The notes beneath the pieces are model-generated. The model did not search any database, was not told the DNA's origin, and saw nothing but the letters and a program-made list of their open reading frames with translations. Below, piece by piece: positions 32,594 through 44,805 of a DNA stretch of 64,000 bases. Each line of letters begins with the position of its first letter. Within the stretch, counting starts at the first letter, position 1. A program made the position numbers and the translations under genes. Source of the stretch: Blattamonas nauphoetae (lineage: Eukaryota > Preaxostyla > Oxymonadida); NCBI GenBank assembly GCA_033064195.1, contig JARBJD010000078.1, forward strand, positions 186,001 to 250,000, written 5' to 3'.

Positions 32594-33014
32594 TTATGCT
32601 GGGGTGCAGTCGAGGAGTTCAACCTCATAGTCCAGAGTGGCATTTGGAGGGATACTGAAACAAAGACGATATGAAAGACAGAGGAAAATACGCTCCGGGA
32701 ACACCACGCTTTCCGTAGGCGAGTTCTGGTGGGCATGTGAGGATGCATGTTTCTCCCTTTGTCATGAGTGCAACACCTTCAAAGAGGAAAAATACCATGT
32801 GGATAAATGAAAAGTACGCAATACCCTGATCCCATCCGGCAATGACACTTCCGTTTCCGAGGGTGAAGACAAATGGCTTGCCACGGTTGCGGCTGGAATC
32901 GAACACGGTTTCGGTACCGTGAAGTTTGCCGACGTAGTGGACAGTCACGTTCTTTCCGACCATAGGTCTGGTTTTTCCATCACCTTCCTTGAGAACAACA
33001 CGTTCGACGCTCAT
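32594..33014 (-). CDS. FKBP12-like peptidyl-prolyl cis-trans isomerase
   Basis: Three exons with introns 32777-32824 and 32655-32691 give 111 residues, the size of single-domain cytosolic FKBPs. Start MSVERVVLKEGDGKTRP at 33014. Family residues are present: VTVHYVGKL, FDSSRNRGKPFVF, VIAGWDQG, then after the first intron VALMTKGE, LAYGKRGVPG and after the second IPPNATLDYEVELLD. The active-site Tyr, Asp, Phe, Trp and the GVPG/IPPNA loop are all kept, so the enzyme should be active and able to bind FK506-type ligands. The gene lies convergent with the CFAP221-like gene and divergent from DYNC2I2. Confidence 0.9.
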
Positions 33015-33283
33015 TAGATCAACCCATGAGAGTCGGAGATGTTGGCCAAATATGACCACATCGATAAAGAGAATACCACCCATGCATCTGCTGAAACTCA
33101 GACAAAAACGATCAAAACGACAACTGCATTTACTGAAATGCTTTATCATGACAGAGAGGTCGCTTTCTTGTTTCACATCTCAATCATCCTTAGATCCAAA
33201 CAGAAGAAACTGAACGTGTTGTATCAAGCAAAGAACTTGGTCTGACATCCAATATCAACAAAAAACTTACCAAGATTCTCCCA

Positions 33284-34980
33284 ATGATGGAACAAATCGT
33301 CCTTTCCAACATCGTCAGTTCGTCATTCATCGGTTTGTTTATTTTCGTGTCTTACCGCTTCCAAGGATATAATCCACTCTGGGGAGACGAAAAGGAAGAC
33401 TTCACTCTCTTTAGAGTCTTTAAGCAGCCGGAAATCACCGAAACTCAAGAAACGAAGGAGACTCAGAAACCAAAGGCACAAAAGGAGCCAACATCCGATG
33501 AAGATGATGACGATAGCGATGCTACTCCTTTTGCTTCAATCACACCATCTCGATCAAAGCCCCAGTCCCGGGCAACAACACCTCAAACAGAGCCTGCTGG
33601 AGATGTCAAGTATATCACAGAAGGGCACATGCACGTATCCAGCCTCTCGTGGAACAGCACTGGTCGGCTGCTGGCTGTCAGTCTCGGATACCTCAACCAC
33701 GGCGGCTGGTGTCTCCATCAGGGCGCGCTGCAGGTCTACCGCGTCTTCACCGAAGGCAAGCAGAACGACCTCTTCGCGTCTGAAACAACAGCAAGCTGTT
33801 TGATGACAGTTGCAGCGCACCCAACAAAGCCGACTCTGTTTGTGGGCGGAACGTTCTCAGGCGACGTGATTGCATTCAGCTATCGCTCAGACCAGACTGA
33901 GAACGCAGAATCAGCCAGTGCTACAATCACAATCTCAAAGCAGCAGAGCTGGACACATCACGACCCAATCGCAGCAGTTGATTGGATTCCGTCGGGAACA
34001 GGACGCCCAACTGATTATGTCTGCTTTGTCTCGCCTTCATCTCTCGTTTTAGATCGTCTCTCTTGGAAGCGATGGCCTTGTCCTGGTTTGGTCACTCGAC
34101 AACATGCTCACGACACCAGTCGCCAAGTCTGTCTCTTTTCTTCTCTACCAAGCTCAGTTTTGCGATTCAATCTCGGTCAAAGAACTCATTTAGATATGGA
34201 GGTGTGGTCTTTGATCGCATTATTCCTCTTTTTCCTGCTCTATCACTTGAAAAACGTCTTCAGGTTCGTGTCTCTCGCTGTCTCCCACAACTCCTGGCCT
34301 ATTCCTTGCTGGTGTTGAAAACGGACCAATCTTTCGTGGAAATTTGTCACACGCTCCTCAGTGGGGCCAAATTGTTACGCTTTCGTCGAAGGGAGCTTCT
34401 GAACAAGCGACAAACGCAGCTGAATTTGAGTATGTGGGGCATGCAGGCCCAACAAACGCCATCTCCTGGGGACAAGGAACATACAAGCATCAGTTTGTGA
34501 GCGTTGGGGCTGATGGAATGCTGTACATGCATGGAGACTGGAGTGTCTGCCTCCCTTTCACCTCCCCTCACTTTCTTGCCACAATTTTTCGTGTAGAAAC
34601 GACCTCTCTTTGGAACAGCCAATGGAGGTTGTGTTTCTCTTGATTGGTCGTCTCGATCTGCAAACTTGGTCTGTGTTGGGACTTCAACTGGAGCTCTCGT
34701 CCTTTACACCATCACGGTATGTCTCGTCGTTTTCAAGTTGATATCTCGTTAGCCAACCGGCTTTAACCAACATTCTTCACAAACACCGTCCGAACCTGAC
34801 ACCTCAGCCGAAGACGGACAGTCGAAGAAAAAAGGCTCCAAATCCAAACACACGAAGCAATCCAAAAAGGCAAAGCCAATCTATTCGGTGGCATTTAGCA
34901 ACTCAAACCCATTTGTTGCATGCGGAGACGCTGCAGGAACCATTTATATCTACGAGCTGCCTTCTTCTTTGTCCACGTGA
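33284..34980 (+). CDS. DYNC2I2: Dynein-2 intermediate chain (DYNC2I2/WDR34), WD40 protein
   Basis: Start MMEQIVLSN at 33284. An in-frame segment (about 33314-33364) that begins GT and ends AG is probably an intron and accounts for a false hydrophobic stretch. Exons after 34018 are joined by introns of 34 nt, about 22 nt and about 60 nt. WD40 blocks correspond to human WDR34: HVSSLSWNSTGRLLAVSLGY (human VSWNATGSVVACAYG), HPTKPTLFVGGTFSGDVIAF (human HPTQPSHVAGGLYSGEV), HHDPIAAVDWIPSG, IVSLGSDGLVLVWSLDN, LFLAGVENGPIFRGNL, FVSVGADGMLYMHGDW, IYSVAFSNSNPFVACGDAAG. It ends SSLST at TGA 34978-34980. A basic Lys-rich insert (KKKGSKSKHTKQSKK) precedes the last repeat. The family member works in retrograde intraflagellar transport, agreeing with the flagellar gene two loci upstream. 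Confidence 0.8.
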
Positions 34981-35162
34981 CGTCCTTCTTTGTTCTGTTC
35001 TAACACACTCTTTGTTCGCTTTACTAGTTCACATTTGCTTTCGAATCACTTCACGTCTTGTCTTCATTGCAGATATCTGGCTCATCACGATAACAATTGA
35101 AAACACGAGGTGGAGGCAGAAAAAAACGAGAGAGGGAGTCGAAAGAAGGAAGGAGAGAGTGA

Positions 35163-37176
35163 CTACTTCGCAGTATCATCAGGACTTGATGGAGTGAATC
35201 GTTTGGGTATGAAAGGCTTCGCTTTCGCAACATGCTGCATTGAGAGGGCTGGAAGTGATGCCTGTGGCTGCTGGCCCGGCTGCAGCTGGACAGGCTTGTT
35301 CATCGATGTGGAAAAGGAAAATGCGCTGAGAGGATCACTCGAAATGAGTGTTTGTTGGAGAAAAGCAGGCGGGGCAGCGTTGAGAAGAGAGAGTGGGTCG
35401 TTTGGATTGTTACGGGCGACCTGCTGCGGATATCCTGTGTCGATGTGTGCAGTTGGGAGGGTGTGCATGTGAGTGGGGAGAGGCTGAGCTGGCATTGCAT
35501 GTGGCGGCATGGCCATCGGTGTGGGGAGAAGACCGCTCTCGGGGAGGCCGCGGAAGGCGTCGGGGTGTTTGTTAGAAACAACAGGAGACACGGGATGGGG
35601 GGCACTTGTTAATGTTTGGAGGGAGGAGATGGAGTAGTTTGGGTGAGATGCAGGGGCGAGGGTTTGAGGTGGGGATGACGTGCGGAGTTGATATGCGGGG
35701 CTCGCCTGTGAGGAGTGAGATGTCATGGACTCGAGTGACGCGTAGCTGTTGTATGCAGGCATCGTCTGGCTGGGCGGGGACTGCGGGTCGGCCATCGGAG
35801 GAGCAGCCTTGGCGGGCTCAGGGTCGTTTTCGGGATCAGCCTCGAGGGCAGACCTGTTCCACGGACAGAAGCTGGGCATGGTGTGTTGGAACACTCCATT
35901 CGAGCCGTCGTAGAACGGGATGTTCGAGTACAGCACAGCGTTGACAGGGAGGACCGCGTGGACGTACGGGTTGTAGTGCAGACACGTGCCGACGTGCGCG
36001 TCGGGGAAATTCGACTGAAGCTCAGCGTCGGTGCCGATTCGCGCGTTGATGGGACGGCCGAACCAGACGTGTTGGTTGAGCACGTTGGCGGCCTTTTCAG
36101 CTGAAGGGCGGCACGAAAAGAGAAGAAGAGCGGCGAGGTCGGTGTCGTTTGTTTCGATCATGCACCCGGAGCAACAGAGGCTGTCGTCCTGCTCCAACAA
36201 GCTCTCGAGGAGGGCTTGGATTTTGGGGGCTGTGACCTTCGGGTGCAGGTTGTACAGCCACACCACAGTCTCGTTGGGAAGACGCCGCGGATCAACAAGA
36301 CCAGACGGCTCAAAATTGACAGAAGCAGACGGAACTTCGGTGAAGATCTGGACAAGCTTGAGATAGCTTGTCAGAGCGTCCGAATGACTTGCATATGTTG
36401 TAATAGCATATCCCTCTTCATCAACAGGGGTATGATTCGCAAACGAAAACGCAGCTATCGGAACCTATGAAAGGGTGAGGAGAAATCGGGGGCAGACTCC
36501 AGTGAGAACTTCAAGATGTTTCTGAGTGTCTTCGCCTTCATTTAAGACCGGGCCAATTTTAAGTGTTGTCCGGAGGTCAGCGACATGGCGTTCCAAACAG
36601 AATCTGAAGGAAGATGAGAAAAGTGAGTGGATGAAGTGACGGACCGTTGTTGTGTATGTGGACTGATGTAGGTATGCGGTTTAGTGTCCTCGACAGCAGA
36701 AATCACAGAATAGATGTCAGCAAAATGAACAAATGCGTAATCTGAGAGAAAAGAGGTGAAAAAGAGGATCGATAAAGTGAGGCGAGAAAGATGTGATGAG
36801 GGTCAATATTGAGAGGAGAGAAATGAAAGAGGGAGAAACCACAAATAATAATCAAAAGAACGGTCAGGATAAGTCGAGTTGAGATAAACAAACTGTCAGA
36901 GAGAGGTTCAAAAGAATCAATTAATGAAATGTTTTGTATCCTGCCATATCTCGAAAATCCACTTTGGATATCGGTTTCTGTCAGATACTTTGGAACATAG
37001 GGCTGCAATATTTCAGTGTATGCATGAGAGAAACAATGGAAAGGTGAGTGGTTGAAAGTAGGAAGAGATGTTACGACAAAGAAGAAAAATACGATGAAGA
37101 CGCCGTAGAAGCCTCGAAGTTCTGGCTGAAGTTTGCTGAATGGATCTCTGCCAGACTGAGTTATCCGACTGGACAT
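35163..37176 (-). CDS. RNA-binding protein with two RRM domains and Pro/Gln/Ser-rich tail
   Basis: Starts at ATG 37176 (MSSRITQSGRDPFSKL). After short introns, RRM1 is seen as YVPKYLTETDIQSGFSRYGR (RNP2 and helix 1) and, across an intron, DYAFVHFADIYSVISAVEDT (RNP1). A linker (ERHVADLRTTLKIGPVLNEG, then VPIAAFSFANHTPVDEEGYA) leads to RRM2 with VVWLYNLHPKVTAPKIQALL and LLFSCRPSAEKAANVLNQ. The remaining roughly 240 residues are Pro/Gln/Ser-rich, with a conserved-looking end (AKPFIPKRFTPSSPDDTAK) at TAG. It is probably a cytoplasmic or nuclear mRNA-binding regulator. It is divergent from the SAP gene, with the two ATGs almost touching. Confidence 0.65.
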
Positions 37177-37178
37177 CG

Positions 37179-39563
37179 ATGGGAGAGATGCCGGGCCGAT
37201 CGCGACCCGTCATCAATTTACTGCCGGAACATCATGATATCCAGAAGTTCTTTCAACCTCTCTCGACAACAACCGAAAGCTATAACGGTCTACCTTCTCA
37301 TCTCATCGGTTTAATGGAAGAAACCTTCCAATTCTCCATCCCAACCCAAACGAGTTTAACGTGCTATGCTCTCCGTCCCAATGAATCGTTGGAACTGGTT
37401 GACATTCTTACTGCAACACATTCTATCCAATCAGTTTATCCTCTTCTCGCATTAGTTCCGCCTTGCCTGTACTTCTACTCTCAACACACAGCCCTTCAAA
37501 TCTATTCCTGGTTGCGAACAACTCCGTTTTCATCAGCATTCACACTTCTCCAACAAGACGATCCCTCCCCCGCCCTCTTTGTTGCATGTATTTCCCAACA
37601 CATCCGCACCTCTCTTGAGAAACTCGGCTTCGTCGAGATTTCTGGATCCTTCGTCCGCTGCTCCCTTCCTCGCTTCTCCCCGTCCCCCACTCTGCCTAAA
37701 CATGACAAATCAGTCGACTGTCTGCGTATGACCGATCAAACAACACAAATCAGCCAGACGCTTCGATATCAACTTTCCGTCCAATCGATGACAAGTGTGA
37801 TCCTCACAACCTCAGCCACCATCTCCAACGTCTCCTTCCTTTCCCCCCTTTCTGCCATTCCGTCCAAATGCCTACCTCTGTTCACTTCAGGAAAGTCTGT
37901 TCCGACCAACGGCTCCGTCCGCTGCCTCGCCCTCCCCAACCTCAATCCCGTCAGCGTGGAGCGACTCTGCCTCCTTCCCTCGCCCTGCTCTGTCCCTCTC
38001 TCCCTCCTCTTCCAGAAGCAGACACCACATCCATCGTGGTCGCGACACCATACGAAGAGAAGAGGAAGGCAGCCCTACTTTTTGGAGTCGTACGAAAAGC
38101 TGAGCGAGTATTGGAAAGTCAACCATCACATCGCTCTCCCCGTCCCCCGTCAGCAAGCACAATCACACACAGAGACGAAGACACAGAGCGAGAACGCCCA
38201 GAACACAACACCATCACTGCTGCAGAAGATTCACAGAAGACAGGCAGCTGAGGAGATCGGATTGCCGACAGATTGCGTGCTGGCTGAGTGTGTCCCTCTG
38301 ACATCGTTCAACTCGTCCAACGACTCTTCCACACACACTCTGTTGTATCCAGCGTGCTGCCTCCTCACCTCTCCTCCCTCGCAAGCCCATCCTTCATCAG
38401 CCACTCCAACACCAGTAGACACCCTAGCATCGTTCCTCTTCCTCCTGACACACCTCCAAATGGACGGGACGACACTCTTGACAGAAGGAAAGAGGAAGAG
38501 GGGCAGAGATGCTGTGAACATGGGGCATTGGCGAGACCAGAAGGAAGATTGGGAGCTGATTGACACGACTTCTCTCCGCCCTTTTCCTCCCATCTCGACT
38601 GCCGCTCCTCTTCTCCCACCATCAACAGCAACCATTCCTCCTGCCACTGTCGTCCAGAATCCACCAAAACCTACCAACACCTTTCGATCGCTTCAAAATG
38701 ACGAAGACGACTCTGACGACGGTGATGACAACCAGCGAGCCCGAAGCCACTCTCCACCTCCCTCACCCATCACTCCTTCTCCTCCTCCCTCTCCCGACTC
38801 GGATGATGGTGTCAGCCGCCCAATCCACAAGGTGAAGCGAGACGTCCCTGAACCCACTCCCAAAGTCCTCGTCCGGCCGTCGTTTGGAAAGCGAGCGAAG
38901 GTGGAACTTGGAACACTCCTCGCAAAACCGAAGACGAGTGTCGGATCAACATCAGCATTCGGAAGAACCGCTCTCCCGACTCCACTCGCAACACCAGCAG
39001 CGACCAAGCCGACACTGGGAATGGCGAGGAAGACCCCTTTCGTTCCCCACAGCACACCTCCCGCTCCGATGAAGACACAGCCTGCCCCGAAGACGAGTGC
39101 ACCTGTCCCAAAAGCGGAGAGGAAGGCGATGATTGTCGATGACGACGATGAAAGCAGCGACGGCGACTCTCCTCCCACTCCATCCACACACACTCATTCT
39201 CAACCGCCATCACGTGAAGAGCAGCCGACACAGCCAATTCGGACAGAAAGACCAACTTCACCCCATCCCCTCGCAAAGAAACAAGAAGCAGAAGCTCCCT
39301 CACTTGAGACGATCAAGTGGGGCGACATTGTGGGACTGGTCGGGGATCTCCCTTCGGCTGTGCATGGTTGGCAGACAGCGACAGGCGGAGAGGGAGAGAA
39401 GAAGGCCATCACAACTGTGCCGCATCCCTTCATCACTCGCGTCAACTCTCTCTCCATCCCGCAGCTGAAGGTTGTGCTCAAGTCGATCGGCGAAAAGGTC
39501 GGAGGGAAGAAGCCGGAGCTGGTTGAGAGAGTTGTGACGCACTTCGCAAAAACAGAACCCTAA
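37179..39563 (+). CDS. SAP-domain protein with long disordered region
   Basis: Single uninterrupted exon. I chose ATG 37179 (MGEMPGRSRPVINLL), which avoids overlap with the neighbouring divergent gene; an in-frame ATG at 37140 would overlap it. The N-terminal 220 residues are globular-looking and unfamiliar (HTALQIYSWLRTTPF, SQHIRTSLEKLGFVEISGSF). The middle is Ser/Pro-rich with acidic patches (DEDDSDDGDDN). A SAP motif closes the protein: SLSIPQLKVVLKSIGEKVGG, then KKPELVERVVTHF. SAP domains bind AT-rich DNA or RNA, so a nuclear role is likely. A polyadenylation-like AATAAA lies at 39610. Confidence 0.6.
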   Translation: MGEMPGRSRPVINLLPEHHDIQKFFQPLSTTTESYNGLPSHLIGLMEETFQFSIPTQTSLTCYALRPNESLELVDILTATHSIQSVYPLLALVPPCLYFYSQHTALQIYSWLRTTPFSSAFTLLQQDDPSPALFVACISQHIRTSLEKLGFVEISGSFVRCSLPRFSPSPTLPKHDKSVDCLRMTDQTTQISQTLRYQLSVQSMTSVILTTSATISNVSFLSPLSAIPSKCLPLFTSGKSVPTNGSVRCLALPNLNPVSVERLCLLPSPCSVPLSLLFQKQTPHPSWSRHHTKRRGRQPYFLESYEKLSEYWKVNHHIALPVPRQQAQSHTETKTQSENAQNTTPSLLQKIHRRQAAEEIGLPTDCVLAECVPLTSFNSSNDSSTHTLLYPACCLLTSPPSQAHPSSATPTPVDTLASFLFLLTHLQMDGTTLLTEGKRKRGRDAVNMGHWRDQKEDWELIDTTSLRPFPPISTAAPLLPPSTATIPPATVVQNPPKPTNTFRSLQNDEDDSDDGDDNQRARSHSPPPSPITPSPPPSPDSDDGVSRPIHKVKRDVPEPTPKVLVRPSFGKRAKVELGTLLAKPKTSVGSTSAFGRTALPTPLATPAATKPTLGMARKTPFVPHSTPPAPMKTQPAPKTSAPVPKAERKAMIVDDDDESSDGDSPPTPSTHTHSQPPSREEQPTQPIRTERPTSPHPLAKKQEAEAPSLETIKWGDIVGLVGDLPSAVHGWQTATGGEGEKKAITTVPHPFITRVNSLSIPQLKVVLKSIGEKVGGKKPELVERVVTHFAKTEP

Positions 39564-39748
39564 CGAGTCATTAAATTCTTATTTCTCACTTTTGTTCCTC
39601 TGTTCTTGCAATAAAACAATACGCGATGTGAATGCCATAACCGAGTGATGGTTCGGAGTGTGGCTGGGAAGGCCCAAGTTAGGCAAAGCACTGCAAAATG
39701 AATCGAAATAAAAACTCGAAGATAGAGAAAGAAGACTGGATGTCCGAA

Positions 39749-42700
39749 CTAATACAGAATGGGATCGTCTCCAGTCGACGGATGGGACAGGAGGGAGAGT
39801 GTCTGCGACCAGGCTGCGTGTGCTTTCTCCAACAACAGCTGCTGGCTGACACTGACAGGAACGAAAGAATTGGAGTGTGTGTTTGTTGACTGGACGAGAA
39901 CTGTCTCATCCAGCGACGTGTCGAACGAGATGAGCGAGTACAGCAGATACCCTTCCAACGAGACCGACGCCCTCGCCTGCTCCTCCGACGAGGACTGGGC
40001 GAGGCGGGCGAAGAGGGCATCGCGGTGGGTGTTGAGGGCGAGCGAGGGGTATTCGCAGGAAGGGCGAGTGGACAGTGTCGGCCAGCACAGTTCGCAAGTG
40101 CCGAGCGACGACACGCGGCGAGCGAGAATGTCGTCAAACACAGAGCGATACTGGCTGGCAGAGAGAGTGTGAGGGCAGAGTGAACATGCCTCGTCGAGAA
40201 GGATGCCCAACCCCCGACTGGCTGAGCACGCGTTGAGTCCGGTTGGGCGGGAGGGAATGACGAGGTCGGTCGAGGAGTGTGTGGTGCGTGAGTGGGCGTG
40301 TGCATCGGCGTGGATCTGGCGGATGGCTGCGCTGATGTTCTTGCGCTGTCGGGAGAGACAGCTGCGGAGGAGAGTGGCCTCGTCGAGGGAGAGCGTGTGT
40401 CCGCGGAAGGAGATGGTTGGAGGGAGGGCTGAGTGGGACTTGGAGTGGATGGAGTGTCGGAGGGTGTGGATGGCTGAGTGCAGCGGCTGCATCAGATGCT
40501 CCTCCACACACGCCACAACGGCCAGCTTGGCCTGTGCTGTGTCGGAAGAGGAGAGGCCCTTCCAATGCGGCGAGTCCATCCGACGAGCGAGGAGAGAGAG
40601 TGCTATGTCGGAGTGCTCAGACAGAACGAGGAAGCCGAACTGGGAAGGCGGTGGGGTGTGGCTGTGTGTTGATGGCGAAGGGGAGGGTGAGATGAGTCGG
40701 GAGTGACGTGGGCGGAGGGTGTGTGGTGTGAGGGAGTGGGGAGATGTGGAGTGTGCACAGAGCGAGTCGAAGATTGGCGGAGACGGAGAGATGCGTGGCG
40801 GAGAGGCAGAGAGGGGTGGAGACGGAATGGACGGGATTGACTCGCTGTTCTGCCGCATCCGATCGACACGCGGCGACCTGGCGGGAATGTTGAGAGGGAA
40901 GGACGGAGACATCGCCTTCACAGTTGGAGTGGAGTGTGTTGAGGTGGGAGTGTGCGAGGAAGGCGAGGGAGAGTGATGGTTCGTGTCTGCCTCGACTGTC
41001 GATCGAATTCCGTTCAGCACTTGATCAATGAGGTCGTTGCTCTTCGCTCTCATCTGTGACGGGAGGAGGGTGTCGGAGTGTGAGTGTTGGGATGGTGTGG
41101 ATGTGTGTGGAGTGACGGAGAGCGGGGCTGAGCGTGTGTTGGACGGAGTGCTGGTTGTGTCTGTGACGAACACAACCTTCGGCCTTGCTCGTTCAGGAGT
41201 GGCAAACGCAGCGGTGAGGTCTTCCCACATCTGAGTGGTCGAATCAGAGACCGGCTGGGCTGGCAGCTGAGTGGAGAGGGGCTGGACGGTGTGAGGAGTG
41301 TTGGGAGTGGTTGTGTCTGGAGGAGTGAGTGCAGGATGGAGTGTGGGCGGTGTTGAGACAAGCGAGGGCTGTGCAGACGGCGTGGCAGACCCGCTCGACT
41401 GGTCGAAGTTGAACAGGGAAAGCAGGTTGCTCGTCTCTCGCTGCTGCGCAGAGTCGCCCTCGTTCTGCATCTTCACGTCGTCCAGATCGAGCAGGTCGAC
41501 AGTCTCTTTCGTTGTGCAGCTTCCTTCCTTCCCCGCCGTGTTAGCGAGGGGAGGGGTCGTGTTGGGTGTGTGGCGAAGGCTGTCGACACTCTCGTTGAGT
41601 GCGTCGGCCATCCTCTTTGCAGTGTCTGCAGATTGCTGTGCTTGGGCAGTTCCAAAATCTCGAGTGAAGTCGATGAGAGGCTGGGAGTCGAACGGGTTGG
41701 ACGAGGGTGAGGAGGGTCGGGGCTGGTGGGGATGCTGCTGGACGAACCCAAATTCTTTTGCGAAGAGGGGAGCGACAGTGCTTGTCTGCTGGGAAGGGCG
41801 GTGAGTGTGTTGCTGTTCCTGGATGGCTGTGTTTGTGTCGGTGTCCCTTTCGAGACGAGTGTTGCTGGGAGGAACACTTGTTCCTCGATTGTCGCTGTGT
41901 TTGTTGTCAGCCACGGCCAAGCCTGGTGAGGACGATTGCCGCCGTTGGTTCAAAATCAGATTCTGTTTGATGAGAAGAGCCTGATCAAGGAATGTCATTT
42001 CGGAGCGATTCTGAGTCGGTTGGGCGAGAACAGTGGGAGGGATTGGCTCAATAGCATTGAGGTCGGAAAACCACGAGTGTTTGAGGGCTTCTTTGGCGGA
42101 AATCCGAAGAGTGGGGTCCGGGCAGAGGAGAGAGCAAAGGAGAGAGTGGCATTCGGCCGAGATGTGATGTAGAGGAGGGAATGGGGATTGCAAGAGTCTG
42201 AGAGGCATAAAAAGGATGAAAAAAGACCGGATGAGTTGGACTGATGAAGTTGCAGGGAATGGAAGGCTGTTTGCGAAGAAGGAAGGAGACGTGAAAAAGA
42301 AGAGTGAGAGACCGTCCTGAGAGGAGATAATAAAGGATGACTCCGACACTCCACATATCGGCACTGTTTGTATATTTTCCTTCCTCCAAAAAAACTTCTG
42401 GTGCCTACAAAGACGGTGAAGACTGAAGGGCAATACAAACCATAAAAAGGGGAGTGCTGATGAATATTGTGGGGGAGTGGATAACAAAGAGGATCATTGG
42501 AGGATAGGAAATGGTGAGATGAAGAAGATGGACCAGCACACCCACATTGAGTCTTGGCGAGTTCTGTTGCAGCCAGACTTCTTGAGAGTCCGAAATCAGA
42601 AATTTTGGCAACGCAATCGTTCAGCAAAGTGCTTTGTCGAGCAGGGCAATGGAGAAGGATATTCTCAGGTTTGATGTCGCTTCGGAGAAGATGACGAGGA

Positions 42701-43405
42701 GAGAAGCACACCGATGGATGAAGGTACAGCGATGGATGGTCTCTACTCCGATAACTGAGGACAATGAACACATGCACGAGAATCACACGGATCTGTTTTA
42801 AGAGTCGCTTTGTTTCAAATTCTCCGAGATATTTCCCATTCTTCAGGAGATTCTGTAGATTCTGGCCACACATGAGAGAGTCACAGAAGACGTACCCCTG
42901 AATTGCAATATTCCATTTCAATGACAATCTCATCCTCAATCTGTTTTGATCCAAAGTATCCGACAATGAATGAACACTGTTGTCTGGTGTGAGATAAAAG
43001 TCAGGTAGAATTGCAGACTTCTGAAGGGTAGCACATGTATAGATCTCTTCAGCAGAAAATTTATCTTGTGGAACGATTTTGATGGCGACATCCTGTCCGT
43101 TTCTATTTGTCCCTTTGTACACGCTGCACATGAACAATGAAGAATAAGGAGGAGCAAACCGCCCAAACTGCCCTGTTCCTACCAAGAACAAACGAGAAAA
43201 ACATCATTTCAAATAATACGAAGGATACCGAGCGGGGAGATGTTCTGATGGGGTGAAACGAAATGAATACGAAGTGAAAACAAACTGAATACTCCTCCTT
43301 GGCAAGAGTGACAGAGTCGGCCCCAATCTGAGCACGACTCAACCCTGTTGTCATGACAGGTGTAGTTGAAATCAATGCTGCGGGTTGATCAACTACTCCT
43401 CTCAA
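39749..43405 (-). CDS. ULK/Atg1-like Ser/Thr protein kinase
   Basis: Start near ATG 43405 (MRGVVDQPAALISTT). Small exons rebuild the N-lobe: VGTGQFGR then VYKGTNRNGQDVAIKIVP, so the glycine loop and the Lys are present. The catalytic loop appears across an intron near 42680-42710 as FIHRDIKPENIL, followed by AKISDFGLSRSL, EVFLEEGKYTNSADMWSVGV and RISAKEALKHSWF. All catalytic residues are therefore intact. From about residue 330 a Ser/Pro-rich linker of roughly 400 residues leads to a helical C-terminal domain (EHSDIALSLLARRMDSPHWK, VACVEEHLMQPLHSAIHTL, ARASVSLEGYLLYSLISFD, LLLEKAHAAWSQTLSLL) that recalls the tandem MIT-like EAT region of Atg1/ULK kinases. Kinase plus long linker plus helical tail suggests a starter of autophagy. 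The ULK assignment rests on architecture more than sequence. Confidence 0.65.
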
Positions 43406-44478
<1,073 letters not shown>

Positions 44479-44805
44479 ACTCATTCAAACACCATCCCAT
44501 TCACACAATCCCAAATTGCACATTTTGTTTTTTGTGGAACTGCGCAAATCATTCGAGTTGAAAATATCTTTCTGTTTCACATCCTTGGTCAAAAGGTTGA
44601 GAGTTAAGTTTCAATTCATTGTCTGGTTTGAACGGAATGAATCGATTGTCCAGTATAGAAACACTGAACCTTCTTCTTCATCTCGTCAGATTCATGAAAA
44701 CACTGAGTGCCTGAAACTGTCTGGTTTTGATTGAAGGTGAAAAGAATCAGTGTGATGAGAAATAGAATCAAATCAAAAAAAGTCGATGAATGGAATTGTT
44801 TTCTC
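44479..44805. other. Spacer between polyubiquitin and the zinc-finger gene
   Basis: 3' flank of two convergent genes. No gene, RNA or repeat is recognised. Confidence 0.5.

Noticed and set aside
33314-33364. Hydrophobic segment suggesting a membrane span in DYNC2I2
   Set aside because: The segment starts with GT, ends with AG, is pyrimidine-rich and is absent from the family; it is most likely an in-frame intron.
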